In this document: one piece after another, positions 26,567-36,987 of the stretch
Layout of the letters: each line of letters starts with the position of its first letter
Numbering within the stretch: the stretch's first letter is position 1
NCBI RefSeq assembly: GCF_000423025.1
Contig: NZ_AUHE01000001.1
Span: 62,001-126,000 of the forward strand
Direction of reading: 5' to 3'
Source of the DNA: Gordonia shandongensis DSM 45094
Lineage (GTDB): Bacteria; Actinomycetota; Actinomycetes; Mycobacteriales; Mycobacteriaceae
Length of the DNA: 64,000 nt
The notes under the pieces: generated by a model
The model's input: only the letters and a program-made list of their open reading frames with translations
What the model was told of the DNA's origin: nothing
Database searches by the model: none
Program-made: the position numbers and the translations under genes

Positions 26567-27328
26567 GTGACCACTGCTTCCGTTCATGACGTCCTGGGCA
26601 CGCCGGTGACGATGCCCGTCGAGATCCGCTCCGCCCGGTGCTTCGTCGCGGGCTTCACCGCGTCGTCGGCCGCCGTGAGCGATGCGATCGCCTCGCGCGG
26701 GGCCGCCGACCTGCGCCCCCTCGAGATCCGTCGCGGCCGCACCCCGTGCATGCTGGTCTTCGTCGACTACATCGACGGCGACCTCGGCCCCTACAACGAG
26801 TTCGGCGTCTGCTTCCTCGTGCAGCCTCCCGGGTCTCGGGCGTCGAGGATCTCCGCGCTGCGTTCGCTGGCCGCCGGCGACGCCCACGCGCTCATCCACG
26901 AACTCCCGGTCGACGGTGACTTCACCCGCGCCGCGGGACGCGGGATCTGGGGGTTCCCCAAGGTGATCGGGCAGTTCGACGTCGATCACGACTCCGCCGC
27001 CAAACGCGGCCGGATCAGCATCGACGGAGAGCTGGTCGCCGAGCTCTCGGTGGGACGCGGGATCCCGGTGCCCGACGCCTCGGGCGACACGGTGTTGCAG
27101 GCCTACTCGCAGCTCGACGGCGTCACGCGCCGGACGCCGTGGCGGCTGACGTCGACGTCGGGCACCCGGACGCGGCTCGGGGGTGCGCGCCTGACCCTCG
27201 GCGATCACCCGATCGGCGCGGACCTCGGACGGCTCGGACTGTCGCGACGTGCACTGATGACGACGTCCGTGGCCGATCTGTCGATGACTTTCGCCGATGC
27301 CGTCGAGATCGCCCGCCGCGAAGACTGA
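26567..27328 (+). CDS. Acetoacetate-decarboxylase-family protein
   Basis: 253 residues from a GTG; TAGCGT ends 7 bp before it, so the transcript is probably leaderless. The sequence fits the ADC superfamily: 'LVFVDYIDGDLGPYNEFGVC', 'ELPVDGDFTRAAGRGIWGFP', then K. In true acetoacetate decarboxylase the Schiff-base lysine lies in a GFPKK motif; here it is GFPKV, so one Lys is kept. The family also contains aldolase/dehydratase-like members, so the reaction is not certain. It is divergent from the response regulator and may be one of its targets. Confidence 0.75.
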   Translation: MTTASVHDVLGTPVTMPVEIRSARCFVAGFTASSAAVSDAIASRGAADLRPLEIRRGRTPCMLVFVDYIDGDLGPYNEFGVCFLVQPPGSRASRISALRSLAAGDAHALIHELPVDGDFTRAAGRGIWGFPKVIGQFDVDHDSAAKRGRISIDGELVAELSVGRGIPVPDASGDTVLQAYSQLDGVTRRTPWRLTSTSGTRTRLGGARLTLGDHPIGADLGRLGLSRRALMTTSVADLSMTFADAVEIARRED

Positions 27329-27335
27329 GCGCAAC

Positions 27336-27354
27336 ACATGTTAGCCTCGCCTTA
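27336..27354. promoter_or_regulatory. Possible IdeR/DtxR box before the lipoprotein gene
   Basis: Read on the minus strand, TAAGGCGAGGCTAACATGT matches 14 of 19 positions of the IdeR consensus TWAGGTWAGSCTWACCTWA. It lies 33 bp upstream of the lipoprotein ATG in an AT-richer stretch where the promoter should be. This would imply iron-dependent expression; one imperfect match is weak evidence. Confidence 0.4.
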
Positions 27355-27386
27355 TTAGCAATCCGCTGATCGCACAGGAGAAGACC

Positions 27387-27905
27387 ATGAAGATGTCCCC
27401 CGCCGTCCGCCGCCCGGTCGTCGCAGCAGCGTCGGCCGCCGCGGTCGTCGCCATGCTCGCCGGATGCTCGAACTCCGACGACGACGCGACCACCGCCTCC
27501 TCGTCGCCGGTCACGGCGAGCGAGTCCGACAGCAGCTCGGCACCCTCCAGCGCGGACGGCCTGACGAAGGACGACGCGCAGAAGACCCTGCGCACGGCCC
27601 TCTCCGAGGAGACCTCGACCGACGACCTCAAGGGTCTCGTCGACGACTCGGTCCCCGGCACCGTCCAGGCGCTCGCCGCCTACAACAAGGTCGCGGCGAA
27701 GGCCGGCTACACCCCGGACATCTACACCGTGAAGTCCGTCGAGGTGTCCGGCGACAAGGCCACGGCGAAGGTGGCCATCGCCAGCCCCCACACCTCGAAG
27801 CCCATCGAGATGCCGTTCGGCTTCGTCAAGCAGGGCGACGACTGGAAGCTCTCGGCCGACGCCGTCACCACGCTGACCGAGATGAACAAGCAGCACGGCA
27901 GCTAG
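27387..27905 (+). CDS. MTB12-like lipoprotein
   Basis: 172 residues, ATG after AGGAGA. The signal peptide ends in a lipobox (VVAMLAGC, Cys27), followed by a Ser/Asp/Thr-rich linker and a single domain (~60-165) beginning 'LTKDDAQKTLRTAL' and ending 'DWKLSADAVTTLTEMNKQ'. This matches the low-molecular-weight antigen MTB12-type domain of mycolic-acid bacteria (family by eye; function unknown). The stop shares a CTAG with the stop of the convergent gene at 27902, and a perfect 16-bp hairpin 47 bp downstream likely terminates it. Confidence 0.75.
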   Translation: MKMSPAVRRPVVAAASAAAVVAMLAGCSNSDDDATTASSSPVTASESDSSSAPSSADGLTKDDAQKTLRTALSEETSTDDLKGLVDDSVPGTVQALAAYNKVAAKAGYTPDIYTVKSVEVSGDKATAKVAIASPHTSKPIEMPFGFVKQGDDWKLSADAVTTLTEMNKQHGS

Positions 27906-29050
27906 CGCCCGGGACGTCCGGCCCCGCGGCCGCCGTCCGCATCCTCGCTCCGCTCCGGCGGCGCACCCGACCCGGGTGCGCCGCCGGAGTCGTCTCGCCA
28001 GCTCAACCCGCCGTCGCCGAACGTCCGACACACGCGGCGCCGCACCCGGTCGCCCGCCGAGACCGTGACGGTGGCAACCGACCCGCGCCCCTCGGGCAGG
28101 ATGCGCGCCGTGACCGTGCCCGCGTCGGTCTCCGCCAGCCGGGCGACGAGCTCATCGTGCACCACCCCGTTCGCGTCGCACCCGGCGTCGTGGGCGCGAA
28201 CCCGATCGTCGAACAGGTGAACCGTGACGCCCCGGGCGCGTGCCTCGGCGACCGCGGAATCGACCCGCGGCTCCCGCCAGCCGCGACCGCGCACCGTGTC
28301 GCGCAGCCGATGCTCCAGGAGTCGAGCCCGCTCCACCGACACCGCGTCGAAGCGTTCGCCGCCGGCCACCCGCTCCAGAAAGGGCCGCACCTCGGCGTCG
28401 AACTCCGCGGCCCGGCACCTGCGCTGATCGAGGGTCGCCGCCAGGGCCGCGTCCTGCGCCGCGGCCTGCAGTTCACGCTGGTCCAGAACGTGCACGAACT
28501 GCAGCAGGGGCCGGGCGAACATCATCATCAACGTCGCCGGCACCGCGGCCACCAACAGCTTCAGCACCGGCGGCACGGCGACGGCCGGCTCCCACCCCCA
28601 TGCGGCCCAGGCGATGAACCCGACGACGGACATCGCACCGAACGCCGCCCACGCCGCCCGCACCCGGCCCCGCAGAATCAGCACGATCACCACCACCGCG
28701 TAGACGGTGAGCGGCGCGGTCGGCCGCACCCAGGCGGCGGGCCCGACCGGGATGTGCCACCACACCAGCGCGATGCCGACCGGACCGAGCACGGCGGCCG
28801 CCGCCACCGCGCGACGCCGCAGGGGGTCCTCGCCGCCCGACGCCGCCGCGACCAACGCGACGGCGAGGAGCACCGAGCCGCCGATCCCGGCCGTCTGCCG
28901 CAGCGGCCCCACCTCCAGCGGATCGAGGATCAGGCCGGCCGCGACATAGGAGCAGATGACGGCGACGAGGCTCAGCCGCACCAACGGCGTTCGCAACCCC
29001 AGCATCTCGACCATCGGCGACACCGCGCGTCCGTCCCTCGCCCGCCTCAC
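27902..29050 (-). CDS. Membrane protein with degenerate kinase-like C-terminus (partner of kinase 2)
   Basis: 382 residues from a GTG at 29050 that overlaps the stop of kinase 2 (GTGA); an ATG at 29014 is possible. About six membrane helices (to ~residue 190) precede a cytosolic region with the same order as the other two partner proteins: VRPFLERVAGGERFD, ARLLEHRLRDTVRGRGW, ARARGVTVHLFDDR, then 'VTARILPEGRGSVATVTVSA'. The HATPase-like end lacks N and G boxes. The last ~35 residues are Gly/Pro/Arg-rich and contain the antisense of the lipoprotein terminator. It is the final gene of the kinase 3 - partner 3 - kinase 2 - partner 2 operon. Confidence 0.6.
   Translation of the reverse strand: MRRARDGRAVSPMVEMLGLRTPLVRLSLVAVICSYVAAGLILDPLEVGPLRQTAGIGGSVLLAVALVAAASGGEDPLRRRAVAAAAVLGPVGIALVWWHIPVGPAAWVRPTAPLTVYAVVVIVLILRGRVRAAWAAFGAMSVVGFIAWAAWGWEPAVAVPPVLKLLVAAVPATLMMMFARPLLQFVHVLDQRELQAAAQDAALAATLDQRRCRAAEFDAEVRPFLERVAGGERFDAVSVERARLLEHRLRDTVRGRGWREPRVDSAVAEARARGVTVHLFDDRVRAHDAGCDANGVVHDELVARLAETDAGTVTARILPEGRGSVATVTVSAGDRVRRRVCRTFGDGGLSWRDDSGGAPGSGAPPERSEDADGGRGAGRPGR
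27953..27989 (+). terminator. Hairpin terminator of the lipoprotein gene
   Basis: A perfect 16-bp stem (CTCCGGCGGCGCACCC and its complement) with a 5-nt loop, 47 bp past the lipoprotein stop. It lies inside the 3' end of the opposing partner-2 gene and may serve both directions. Confidence 0.65.
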
Positions 29051-30204
29051 GACCGTCTCCACTCGATGGACACCACGGTGCCGTCGCCGGGCGCCGACCG
29101 CACCCAACCGCCGCCGCCCGGGAGGTTCGCCATCCGCCGCCGGATGCCCATCTCCACGCCCGACCGATCCGCCGCCACGCGGTTCGGATCGAAACCGACA
29201 CCGTCGTCGACCACGCGGAGTCGGATGAGGTCGCCGTCGAGGACGCCGAGCAGGGCGCGAGACGCGGACGGTCCCGCGTGGCGACGCGCATTCGTCACCG
29301 CCTCGACGGCCGCATCGGTCACCGCCTCGGCCACCGGATACGGGTAGCGCACCGCGACGTCGGGGACGTCGACCTCGACGATCGTGTCGTCGCCGAGCGC
29401 ATTGACCGCGTCGAGCAACCGCACCCGGGTCTCGGCGCCCGTGAGCTCCACGGCCTCGGCCCGGGCGGCCGTGCCGTCGAGCGCGTCGAGCGCCGCCCGG
29501 GCCTGCACGCGGGCGCGCGGGTCCGTCTCGTCGGTCGAGATGCCGCGCAGGACCGCGACGACCTGATCGCGGACGACCGCGTCCCACCGGTCGCGCTCGG
29601 CGATCCGCGCGGCACGACTCGCCGACGCGAACGTCGCGTGCAGAACGTCCTCGCGCCGCCGGTCGGCCAGGCGGACGCCGCCCATCGCGGCGTAGGTCAG
29701 CGCGATGAGCACACCCATCAGCGAAGCGGTGAGCAGCGCGTTCACATACGCCAGATCGCCGAACCGCCCCTGTTTGGCCAGTTGCTGCACCGTGGCCAGC
29801 GTTCCGAGGCCCACGACCAGGTAGCCGAACGGGACCCACGGCCGATACACGGTCGCCAACACGATCGCCGGAAGCACCACGGTGTTCGCCGGCCACACCG
29901 GCGGCGACCCCATCAGCTCCGGTGCGGCCTGCTCGCTCCACGCCGGGATCCACAGGAACAGCGTGACGATGTTCGCGGCCCCCAGCGCCACCGCGCCGGG
30001 GCCGATCGTCGCCGCGTCGCCGCGCACACCGATCACCAGGAGCATCGCCGCCGCCCCGAGGACCGCGGTGAGGCTCACCGGCACCCACCAGCCGTCGACG
30101 ACGCCGTCGACGGAGAAGAAGTGACCGATCATCAACACGGGGAGGATCAGAGTGGTCAGCGCCATGCTGATCGCGGCCCCGCGCTGCATGCGCCGTTCGT
30201 TCAC
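29047..30204 (-). CDS. Sensor kinase 2 with Arg in place of the phospho-acceptor His
   Basis: 385 residues from a GTG at 30204 overlapping the partner-3 stop (GTGA). Six or so membrane helices (~12-180), then a helix WDAVVRDQVVAVLRG where kinases 1 and 3 have (I/V)HDR: the phospho-acceptor position is Arg212, codon CGC at 29569-29571, one base from CAC (His). The ATPase domain is otherwise complete: VTDAAVEAVTNARRHAG (N-box), DDGVGFDPNR (G1) and GDGTVVSIEW (G2). So it could bind ATP but not autophosphorylate in the usual way. It may act as a phosphatase or as a partner that activates another kinase (inference). Confidence 0.8.
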   Translation of the reverse strand: MNERRMQRGAAISMALTTLILPVLMIGHFFSVDGVVDGWWVPVSLTAVLGAAAMLLVIGVRGDAATIGPGAVALGAANIVTLFLWIPAWSEQAAPELMGSPPVWPANTVVLPAIVLATVYRPWVPFGYLVVGLGTLATVQQLAKQGRFGDLAYVNALLTASLMGVLIALTYAAMGGVRLADRRREDVLHATFASASRAARIAERDRWDAVVRDQVVAVLRGISTDETDPRARVQARAALDALDGTAARAEAVELTGAETRVRLLDAVNALGDDTIVEVDVPDVAVRYPYPVAEAVTDAAVEAVTNARRHAGPSASRALLGVLDGDLIRLRVVDDGVGFDPNRVAADRSGVEMGIRRRMANLPGGGGWVRSAPGDGTVVSIEWRRS

Positions 30205-31298
30205 AGCCGGATCTCCCGGTCGATCCGACCGTCCGCATCGCACTCGGAGCGGTGCACACCGTCGACCCCCACCACCGTCACCGAGGCGACCGGCCGCCGC
30301 CCGTGCGGCGACACGCGCGCAACGAGTTCGCCGTCGGCGTCGACCTGCTCGAGCTCACGCTCGATCAGGTCCTCGAGTGCCTCGACGATGTCGGCCCGCC
30401 GTCCCGGCGGGAACCGGTCCAGACCGCCGTCGTCGAGCAGGGTCACCGAGACACCGCGGCCGCGCGCACGCCACGCCGCCTCACGGATCCGGTCGGTGTC
30501 CAAGGCGACCGCCCGAATACCGTCGCGGAGCCTCGCCTCGGTCAACCGCGCAGCGGTCACGTCGTCGTCGGTGAGGACCGCACCGTCGGCCATCCGCGTG
30601 AGCAGCGGCCGCACGAGTCTGTCGATGCGGCCGATCCGTTCACGACGCCGAGCCTCGACCGACCGAGCCGACCACTGCGCATCGGTGACTCGAGCCCGCC
30701 GCAACCGCAGCGCATCGAGTTCGCCGAGCATCGGCCACAGGCCGATCGACGTGGCCGTCAACACCGCCAGCAGCAGGATCGTGAAACCGGGGAACGCCAC
30801 CTGCCCCCACTCGGGAGACCCGACGTGCGGACCGATGAGAGCTCCCAGGGCCACGCAGCCCACGATGCCGGTCCACGCCGTCCCCAGGCGGCCGCGGAAG
30901 ATCAGGATCACGAAGGCGACGTTGCTGGTGAGGAAGGCCGGTGAGTACGGCATGATCGCCGCCGTTCGATCGCAGGCCACCGCGCCCCACAGGGCGCCGT
31001 GGGCGGCGAGAACGAGGACGATCACCACCGCGGCGTTCCACGGTGAATAGTCCGCGGGCCGCGGGATCAGCGACGCCGCGCACGCCAGACCGTAGAAGAC
31101 GTAGGCGAAGGCCACCCCCGACCAGTACGGGGCCGACGCGTGATAGCTGACACCGATCGAGATGAGGACGGACGCCAGACACGCGGCGTAGACCGCCAGC
31201 GCCCCGACGGCGGGTCCGCGCCCGATGAGCCGGTCGGTCACCCCCGCGCGGAACATCGAACGCAGACGCCGACGTCCCCGAACCACGACGTCGATCAT
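30201..31298 (-). CDS. Membrane protein with degenerate kinase-like C-terminus (partner of kinase 3)
   Basis: 365 residues from the ATG at 31298, overlapping the kinase 3 stop (ATGA). Membrane helices occupy ~25-205. The cytosolic part has the shared blocks VRPLLTRMADGAVLTDDDV, ARLTEARLRDGIRAVALD, ARGRGVSVTLLDDG and a final helix plus strands (ELVARVSPHGRRPVASVTVV). The ATP-binding motifs of a true HATPase are absent, as in partners 1 and 2. The gene both follows and precedes a kinase with 4-bp overlaps, so all four are made in step. Confidence 0.6.
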   Translation of the reverse strand: MIDVVVRGRRRLRSMFRAGVTDRLIGRGPAVGALAVYAACLASVLISIGVSYHASAPYWSGVAFAYVFYGLACAASLIPRPADYSPWNAAVVIVLVLAAHGALWGAVACDRTAAIMPYSPAFLTSNVAFVILIFRGRLGTAWTGIVGCVALGALIGPHVGSPEWGQVAFPGFTILLLAVLTATSIGLWPMLGELDALRLRRARVTDAQWSARSVEARRRERIGRIDRLVRPLLTRMADGAVLTDDDVTAARLTEARLRDGIRAVALDTDRIREAAWRARGRGVSVTLLDDGGLDRFPPGRRADIVEALEDLIERELEQVDADGELVARVSPHGRRPVASVTVVGVDGVHRSECDADGRIDREIRL

Positions 31299-32500
31299 CG
31301 CGCAGGCACCTCCGCATCCTGTCGCCAGGTGAGTTCCACCCGCGTCCCGGTGCCGGGAATGCTCGCGACCCGACTCGAACCTCCGTCGAGCTGCCGCATG
31401 CGTTCGGTGATCCCGAGTGCGACGCCGATTCTGTTCGCCGGCACGTCGTCGACGTCGAATCCGACTCCGTCGTCGACGACGTTGACCGTGATCTGCTCGG
31501 GCCGCAACCGGCACAGCACCGCGCACGACCAGTCGCGACCCGCATGTCGGTGGACGTTCCGGATCGACTCCCCGAGCGCGTCGACGACGGTGTCGACGAC
31601 CGGCGCCGGATACCGGTACATGCCGGCGCGATCGTTCACCGTCACCTCCACGCCGTCGCCGAGGTCGTCGATGCTTCGCACGATCCGCTCGGCGACCTCG
31701 TCCGATGAGATCCACGCTGCGCCCGTCCGCGGCCCCGCCGCCAACTGCTCGAGTTCGGTGAGCACGGCCTCCGCCGTCGCCGCGACACCCTCGTCGACCG
31801 GTCCCGGCCGCGCGGCCAGCAGCACCGCGATCAACCGGTCGTGGACCATCGCGTCCACCCGTCGCTGTTCGGAGTCGTGGGCACTGCTCCGCAATCGGGA
31901 GACGGCGTCGCGGGCGGCCAGAGCGCGTTCGCGATCGAGCCGCTGCGCACCCACCACCAGCGACCACGCCATCACCTGGAACAGACCGGCGAGTCCGAAG
32001 GTCCACGCCGCGATGCTCATCGGCACCCAGCGGCCGTCGCTCGCCGCCGTCACGACGACCGCGGTGCTCAGCACACCGGTCGACACCATCCCGACCACCG
32101 CGGCCCGCAACTGTCCGCAGACGACCAGGATCGATCCGCCGATCTGCGGCAGGAGGAGAATCCACACCGGAAGAGACGGTCCGCCGAGCTTAGCCTCGAC
32201 ACCGTCGCCGTTCCATCCGACGAACCACGCCGCGAGCAGCACCGTGTACGCGACGACGCACAGCAGGCCGAGCCGTTCCATCGGTGCCGCTCGCCCGCGG
32301 ATCGCACCGAGCAGCGCCGACGCGGAGCACGTCACCGCGACCGCCAGTCCGGTCCACGACCACCACGACGCCGTCGCATCCGCGTAGGAGGTCAGCGCGG
32401 GTATCGACACGATCAGAATCACCAGGTGCGCGACGGCGATCGTCGCCCAGCCGACGATCTGGATCCGGTGCAGCATCGACGGCGGTGCCGGAGCGGTCAT
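31295..32500 (-). CDS. Sensor histidine kinase 3 (HisKA_3-like)
   Basis: 401 residues from the ATG at 32500; a longer frame to 32569 exists but is less natural. About six membrane helices (~12-185). The phospho-acceptor helix VDAMVHDRLIAVLLAA contains His220. ATPase domain: LGESIRNVHRHAG (N-box), DDGVGFDVDD (G1), GTGTRVELTW (G2). It is first in the operon kinase 3 - partner 3 - kinase 2 - partner 2, all joined by 4-bp overlaps. The sensory input is unknown; there is no large extracytoplasmic domain, so it probably senses the membrane or an intramembrane ligand. Confidence 0.82.
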   Translation of the reverse strand: MTAPAPPSMLHRIQIVGWATIAVAHLVILIVSIPALTSYADATASWWSWTGLAVAVTCSASALLGAIRGRAAPMERLGLLCVVAYTVLLAAWFVGWNGDGVEAKLGGPSLPVWILLLPQIGGSILVVCGQLRAAVVGMVSTGVLSTAVVVTAASDGRWVPMSIAAWTFGLAGLFQVMAWSLVVGAQRLDRERALAARDAVSRLRSSAHDSEQRRVDAMVHDRLIAVLLAARPGPVDEGVAATAEAVLTELEQLAAGPRTGAAWISSDEVAERIVRSIDDLGDGVEVTVNDRAGMYRYPAPVVDTVVDALGESIRNVHRHAGRDWSCAVLCRLRPEQITVNVVDDGVGFDVDDVPANRIGVALGITERMRQLDGGSSRVASIPGTGTRVELTWRQDAEVPAR

Positions 32501-32630
32501 GCCGGTGCGTCCCGGTAGGTCATCGCGTGCCTCTCCACACCCCCGTGCCGATCCCCGTGTCGGATCCATTCAATCATCGCTCCGAACGCCGGACACCCCG
32601 ACCGCCCGACACCGATCGACCACGAGAGAA

Positions 32631-32664
32631 CACCGCCCGCCCCGGTCTCCCGGGACGGGCGGTG
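32631..32664 (-). terminator. Hairpin terminator after rpsQ
   Basis: CACCGCCCG...CGGGCGGTG with an inner CCCGG/CCGGG and one mismatch, loop TCTC, 39 bp beyond the rpsQ stop. It ends the S10 operon and isolates it from the kinase block. Confidence 0.75.
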
Positions 32665-32702
32665 TGCGTACATGCTCTGCGGAGCGTGCGATGCGAGTCG
32701 GC

Positions 32703-32984
32703 CTACTTGGCCTTCTCGAGCACCTCCACCAGACGCCAGCGCTTGGTGGCCGACATCGGTCGGGTCTCCATGATGCGAACGCGGTCGCCGACGCCGGCGG
32801 TCTCGCTCTCATCGTGCGCCTTGACCTTGCTCGTGGTGCGGATGATCTTGCCGTACAGCGGGTGCCGCGTGCGATCCTCCAACTCCACCGTGATGGTCTT
32901 GGTCATCTTGTCACTGACGACGTAGCCGATCCGCTCCTTGCGGCTGCCACGCTCTTCGGTGTTCACCTTCTGGTCCTCACTCAC
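32703..32984 (-). CDS. rpsQ: 30S ribosomal protein S17
   Basis: 93 residues ([20 protein letters not shown]). The OB-fold core [20 protein letters not shown] and the C-terminal [13 protein letters not shown] are typical. It is last in the S10 operon and overlaps rpmC by 4 bp. Confidence 0.97.
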   Translation of the reverse strand: MSEDQKVNTEERGSRKERIGYVVSDKMTKTITVELEDRTRHPLYGKIIRTTSKVKAHDESETAGVGDRVRIMETRPMSATKRWRLVEVLEKAK

Positions 32985-33214
32985 GCGTCATCACCTTCCG
33001 GTCCGGACGCCAGGCCCAGCTCGCGCTCGCGCATCACGGTGTAGACACGCGCGATCTCGCGGCGCACGGTGCGCAGCCGGCGGTTGTTGTCGAGCTGACC
33101 GGTGGCCATCTGGAAACGAAGGTTGAACAGCTCTTCCTTCGACTCCTTCAGACGCGCGACCAGGTCGGTATCGCTGAGCTCGCGGAGCTCAGAAGCAGCG
33201 ACTCCGAGTGCCAT
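32981..33214 (-). CDS. rpmC: 50S ribosomal protein L29
   Basis: 77 residues, two-helix L29 fold with [20 protein letters not shown] and the family signature [20 protein letters not shown]. Its start overlaps the rplP stop by one base, its stop overlaps rpsQ. Confidence 0.97.
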   Translation of the reverse strand: MALGVAASELRELSDTDLVARLKESKEELFNLRFQMATGQLDNNRRLRTVRREIARVYTVMRERELGLASGPEGDDA

Positions 33215-33630
33215 CAGAACTGCTCCTCTCGGGTCACGATTCGGGTCTTCATGGGGAGCTTGTGCTGTGCGCGACGCAGCGCCTCGCGAGCGGTCTCCTC
33301 ATTGGGGTAGCTCATCTCGAACAGCACGCGGCCCGGCTTCACCGGGGCCACCCACCACTCGGGCGAGCCCTTACCGGACCCCATGCGGGTCTCGGCGGGC
33401 TTCTTCGTGATCGGCCGGTCCGGGAAGATGTTGATCCAGACCTTGCCGCCACGCTTGATGTGGCGGTTGATCGCGATACGAGCCGACTCGATCTGACGGT
33501 TGGTGATGTAGGCACCTTCGAGGGCCTGGATACCGTAGTCACCGAACGTGACCTTGGTTCCGCCCTTGGCCCGGCCCTTCAGGCTCGGGTGGTGCGGCTT
33601 ACGGTACTTGACCCGGCGAGGGATCAACAT
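33214..33630 (-). CDS. rplP: 50S ribosomal protein L16
   Basis: 138 residues from the ATG at 33630 ([20 protein letters not shown]). Motifs [20 protein letters not shown] and [20 protein letters not shown] are the L16 hallmark. 4 bp after rpsC. Confidence 0.97.
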   Translation of the reverse strand: MLIPRRVKYRKPHHPSLKGRAKGGTKVTFGDYGIQALEGAYITNRQIESARIAINRHIKRGGKVWINIFPDRPITKKPAETRMGSGKGSPEWWVAPVKPGRVLFEMSYPNEETAREALRRAQHKLPMKTRIVTREEQF

Positions 33631-33634
33631 TGCC

Positions 33635-34851
<1,217 letters not shown>

Positions 34852-34853
34852 GG

Positions 34854-35135
34854 TTACCGGCGCTTCGCTTTCCGGTCATCCTTGATGTGACCCTTGAACG
34901 TACGGGTGGGGGCGAACTCGCCCAGCTTGTGGCCCACCATCGACTCGGACACGAACACGGGCACGTGCTTGCGGCCGTCGTGGACCGCGAAGGTGTGACC
35001 GATGAAGTCGGGGATGATGGTCGAGCGGCGCGACCAGGTCTTGATGACCTGCTTGGTGCCCTTCTCGTTCTGCACATCCACCTTCTTCAGGAGGTGGTCG
35101 TCGACGAACGGGCCCTTCTTCAGGCTGCGTGGCAT
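34854..35135 (-). CDS. rpsS: 30S ribosomal protein S19
   Basis: 93 residues, [20 protein letters not shown] start, with [20 protein letters not shown] and [20 protein letters not shown]. It binds the 16S head with S13. 16 bp after rplB. Confidence 0.97.
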   Translation of the reverse strand: MPRSLKKGPFVDDHLLKKVDVQNEKGTKQVIKTWSRRSTIIPDFIGHTFAVHDGRKHVPVFVSESMVGHKLGEFAPTRTFKGHIKDDRKAKRR

Positions 35136-35151
35136 TTTTTACCTCCTCCTA

Positions 35152-35988
<837 letters not shown>

Positions 35989-36020
35989 GAGTCTTAGTCC
36001 CTACTCTTCTTCGCGGGCGG

Positions 36021-36326
36021 TCAGGAGACCGCGCCCCCGAAGATCTCGATGGGCTTACTGTCAGCGGACAGCGTCACGATGGCGCGCTTGGTGTCCTTGC
36101 GCTTGCCGTAGCCGTAGCGGGTGCGCTTGCGCTTGCCCTGCCGGTTGGCGGTGTTGACGCTGGTGACCTTCACATCGAAGATCGCTTCGATCGCGATCTT
36201 GATCTGAGTCTTGTTCGAATCCGGGTGCACCAGGAAGGTGTACACGCCGTCTTCGATGAGCCCGTAAGCCTTCTCCGAGATCACCGGCGCCAGGATGATG
36301 TCACGCGGGTCTGCCTGCGTAGCCAT
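36021..36326 (-). CDS. rplW: 50S ribosomal protein L23
   Basis: 101 residues. [20 protein letters not shown] and [19 protein letters not shown] identify L23, the docking site of trigger factor and SRP at the exit tunnel. It starts 1 bp after rplD. Confidence 0.97.
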   Translation of the reverse strand: MATQADPRDIILAPVISEKAYGLIEDGVYTFLVHPDSNKTQIKIAIEAIFDVKVTSVNTANRQGKRKRTRYGYGKRKDTKRAIVTLSADSKPIEIFGGAVS

Positions 36327-36327
36327 C

Positions 36328-36987
36328 TCAGGCCTCCTTCTTGGTGTTCTGCTCGATGAAGGCGTTCAGGGTCTCGACGCTGAACACGATTTCATCGGAG
36401 TAGAGGACGTCGTAGGTGTTGAGCTGATCCGGTGCGATCGCCGCGACGTTCGACAGGTTCGCCACGCTCTTCCATCCGGTCACGTCCTCGCGGGACAGCA
36501 CGACCAGGAACTTCTTCCGGTCGCTGATCTGCTCGAGGAAGGTGCGCGCCGACTTGGTCGACGGGGTCTGACCCGCGACCAGCTCGGTGACGACGTGGAT
36601 CCGCTCGTTGCGAGCGCGGTCCGACAGCGCACCGCGCAGGGCGGCGGCCTTCATCTTCTTGTTCGTCCGCTGCGAGTAGTCGCGCGGCTGCGGACCGTGA
36701 ACGGTACCGCCGCCGACGAACTGCGGTGCACGGATCGAACCCTGACGTGCGCGACCGGTGCCCTTCTGGCGGTACGGCTTGGCGCCGCCGCCGGCGACCT
36801 CGCCGCGGGTCTTGGTCGAGTGCGTGCCCTGACGTGCGGCGGCCTGCTGCGCGACGACGACCTGGTGCATCAGCGCGATGTTCGCGGTGACGTCGAAGAG
36901 GTCGGCCGGCAGATCGACGGTGCCGTCGGTGGACCCGTCGGCCTTGCGGACGTCGAGAGTCAGCTTGGTTGTGGTCTCGGTGCTCAC
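36328..36987 (-). CDS. rplD: 50S ribosomal protein L4
   Basis: 219 residues. The extended tunnel loop region ([20 protein letters not shown]) and [20 protein letters not shown] are present. In several bacteria L4 autoregulates its operon by binding the S10 leader; the long rpsJ leader here would allow that. Overlaps rplC by 4 bp. Confidence 0.97.
   Translation of the reverse strand: MSTETTTKLTLDVRKADGSTDGTVDLPADLFDVTANIALMHQVVVAQQAAARQGTHSTKTRGEVAGGGAKPYRQKGTGRARQGSIRAPQFVGGGTVHGPQPRDYSQRTNKKMKAAALRGALSDRARNERIHVVTELVAGQTPSTKSARTFLEQISDRKKFLVVLSREDVTGWKSVANLSNVAAIAPDQLNTYDVLYSDEIVFSVETLNAFIEQNTKKEA

Noticed and set aside
27464-29347. A 627-codon plus-strand open frame crossing the lipoprotein and partner-2/kinase-2 genes
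   Set aside because: Arg/Gly/His/Pro-rich shadow with no recognisable domain and no good start; the lipoprotein (plus, another frame) and kinase genes explain the DNA.
22794-32500. Kinase block as a recent mobile element
   Set aside because: No integrase, transposase, terminal repeats or tRNA site; GC and codon use look like the surroundings by eye.
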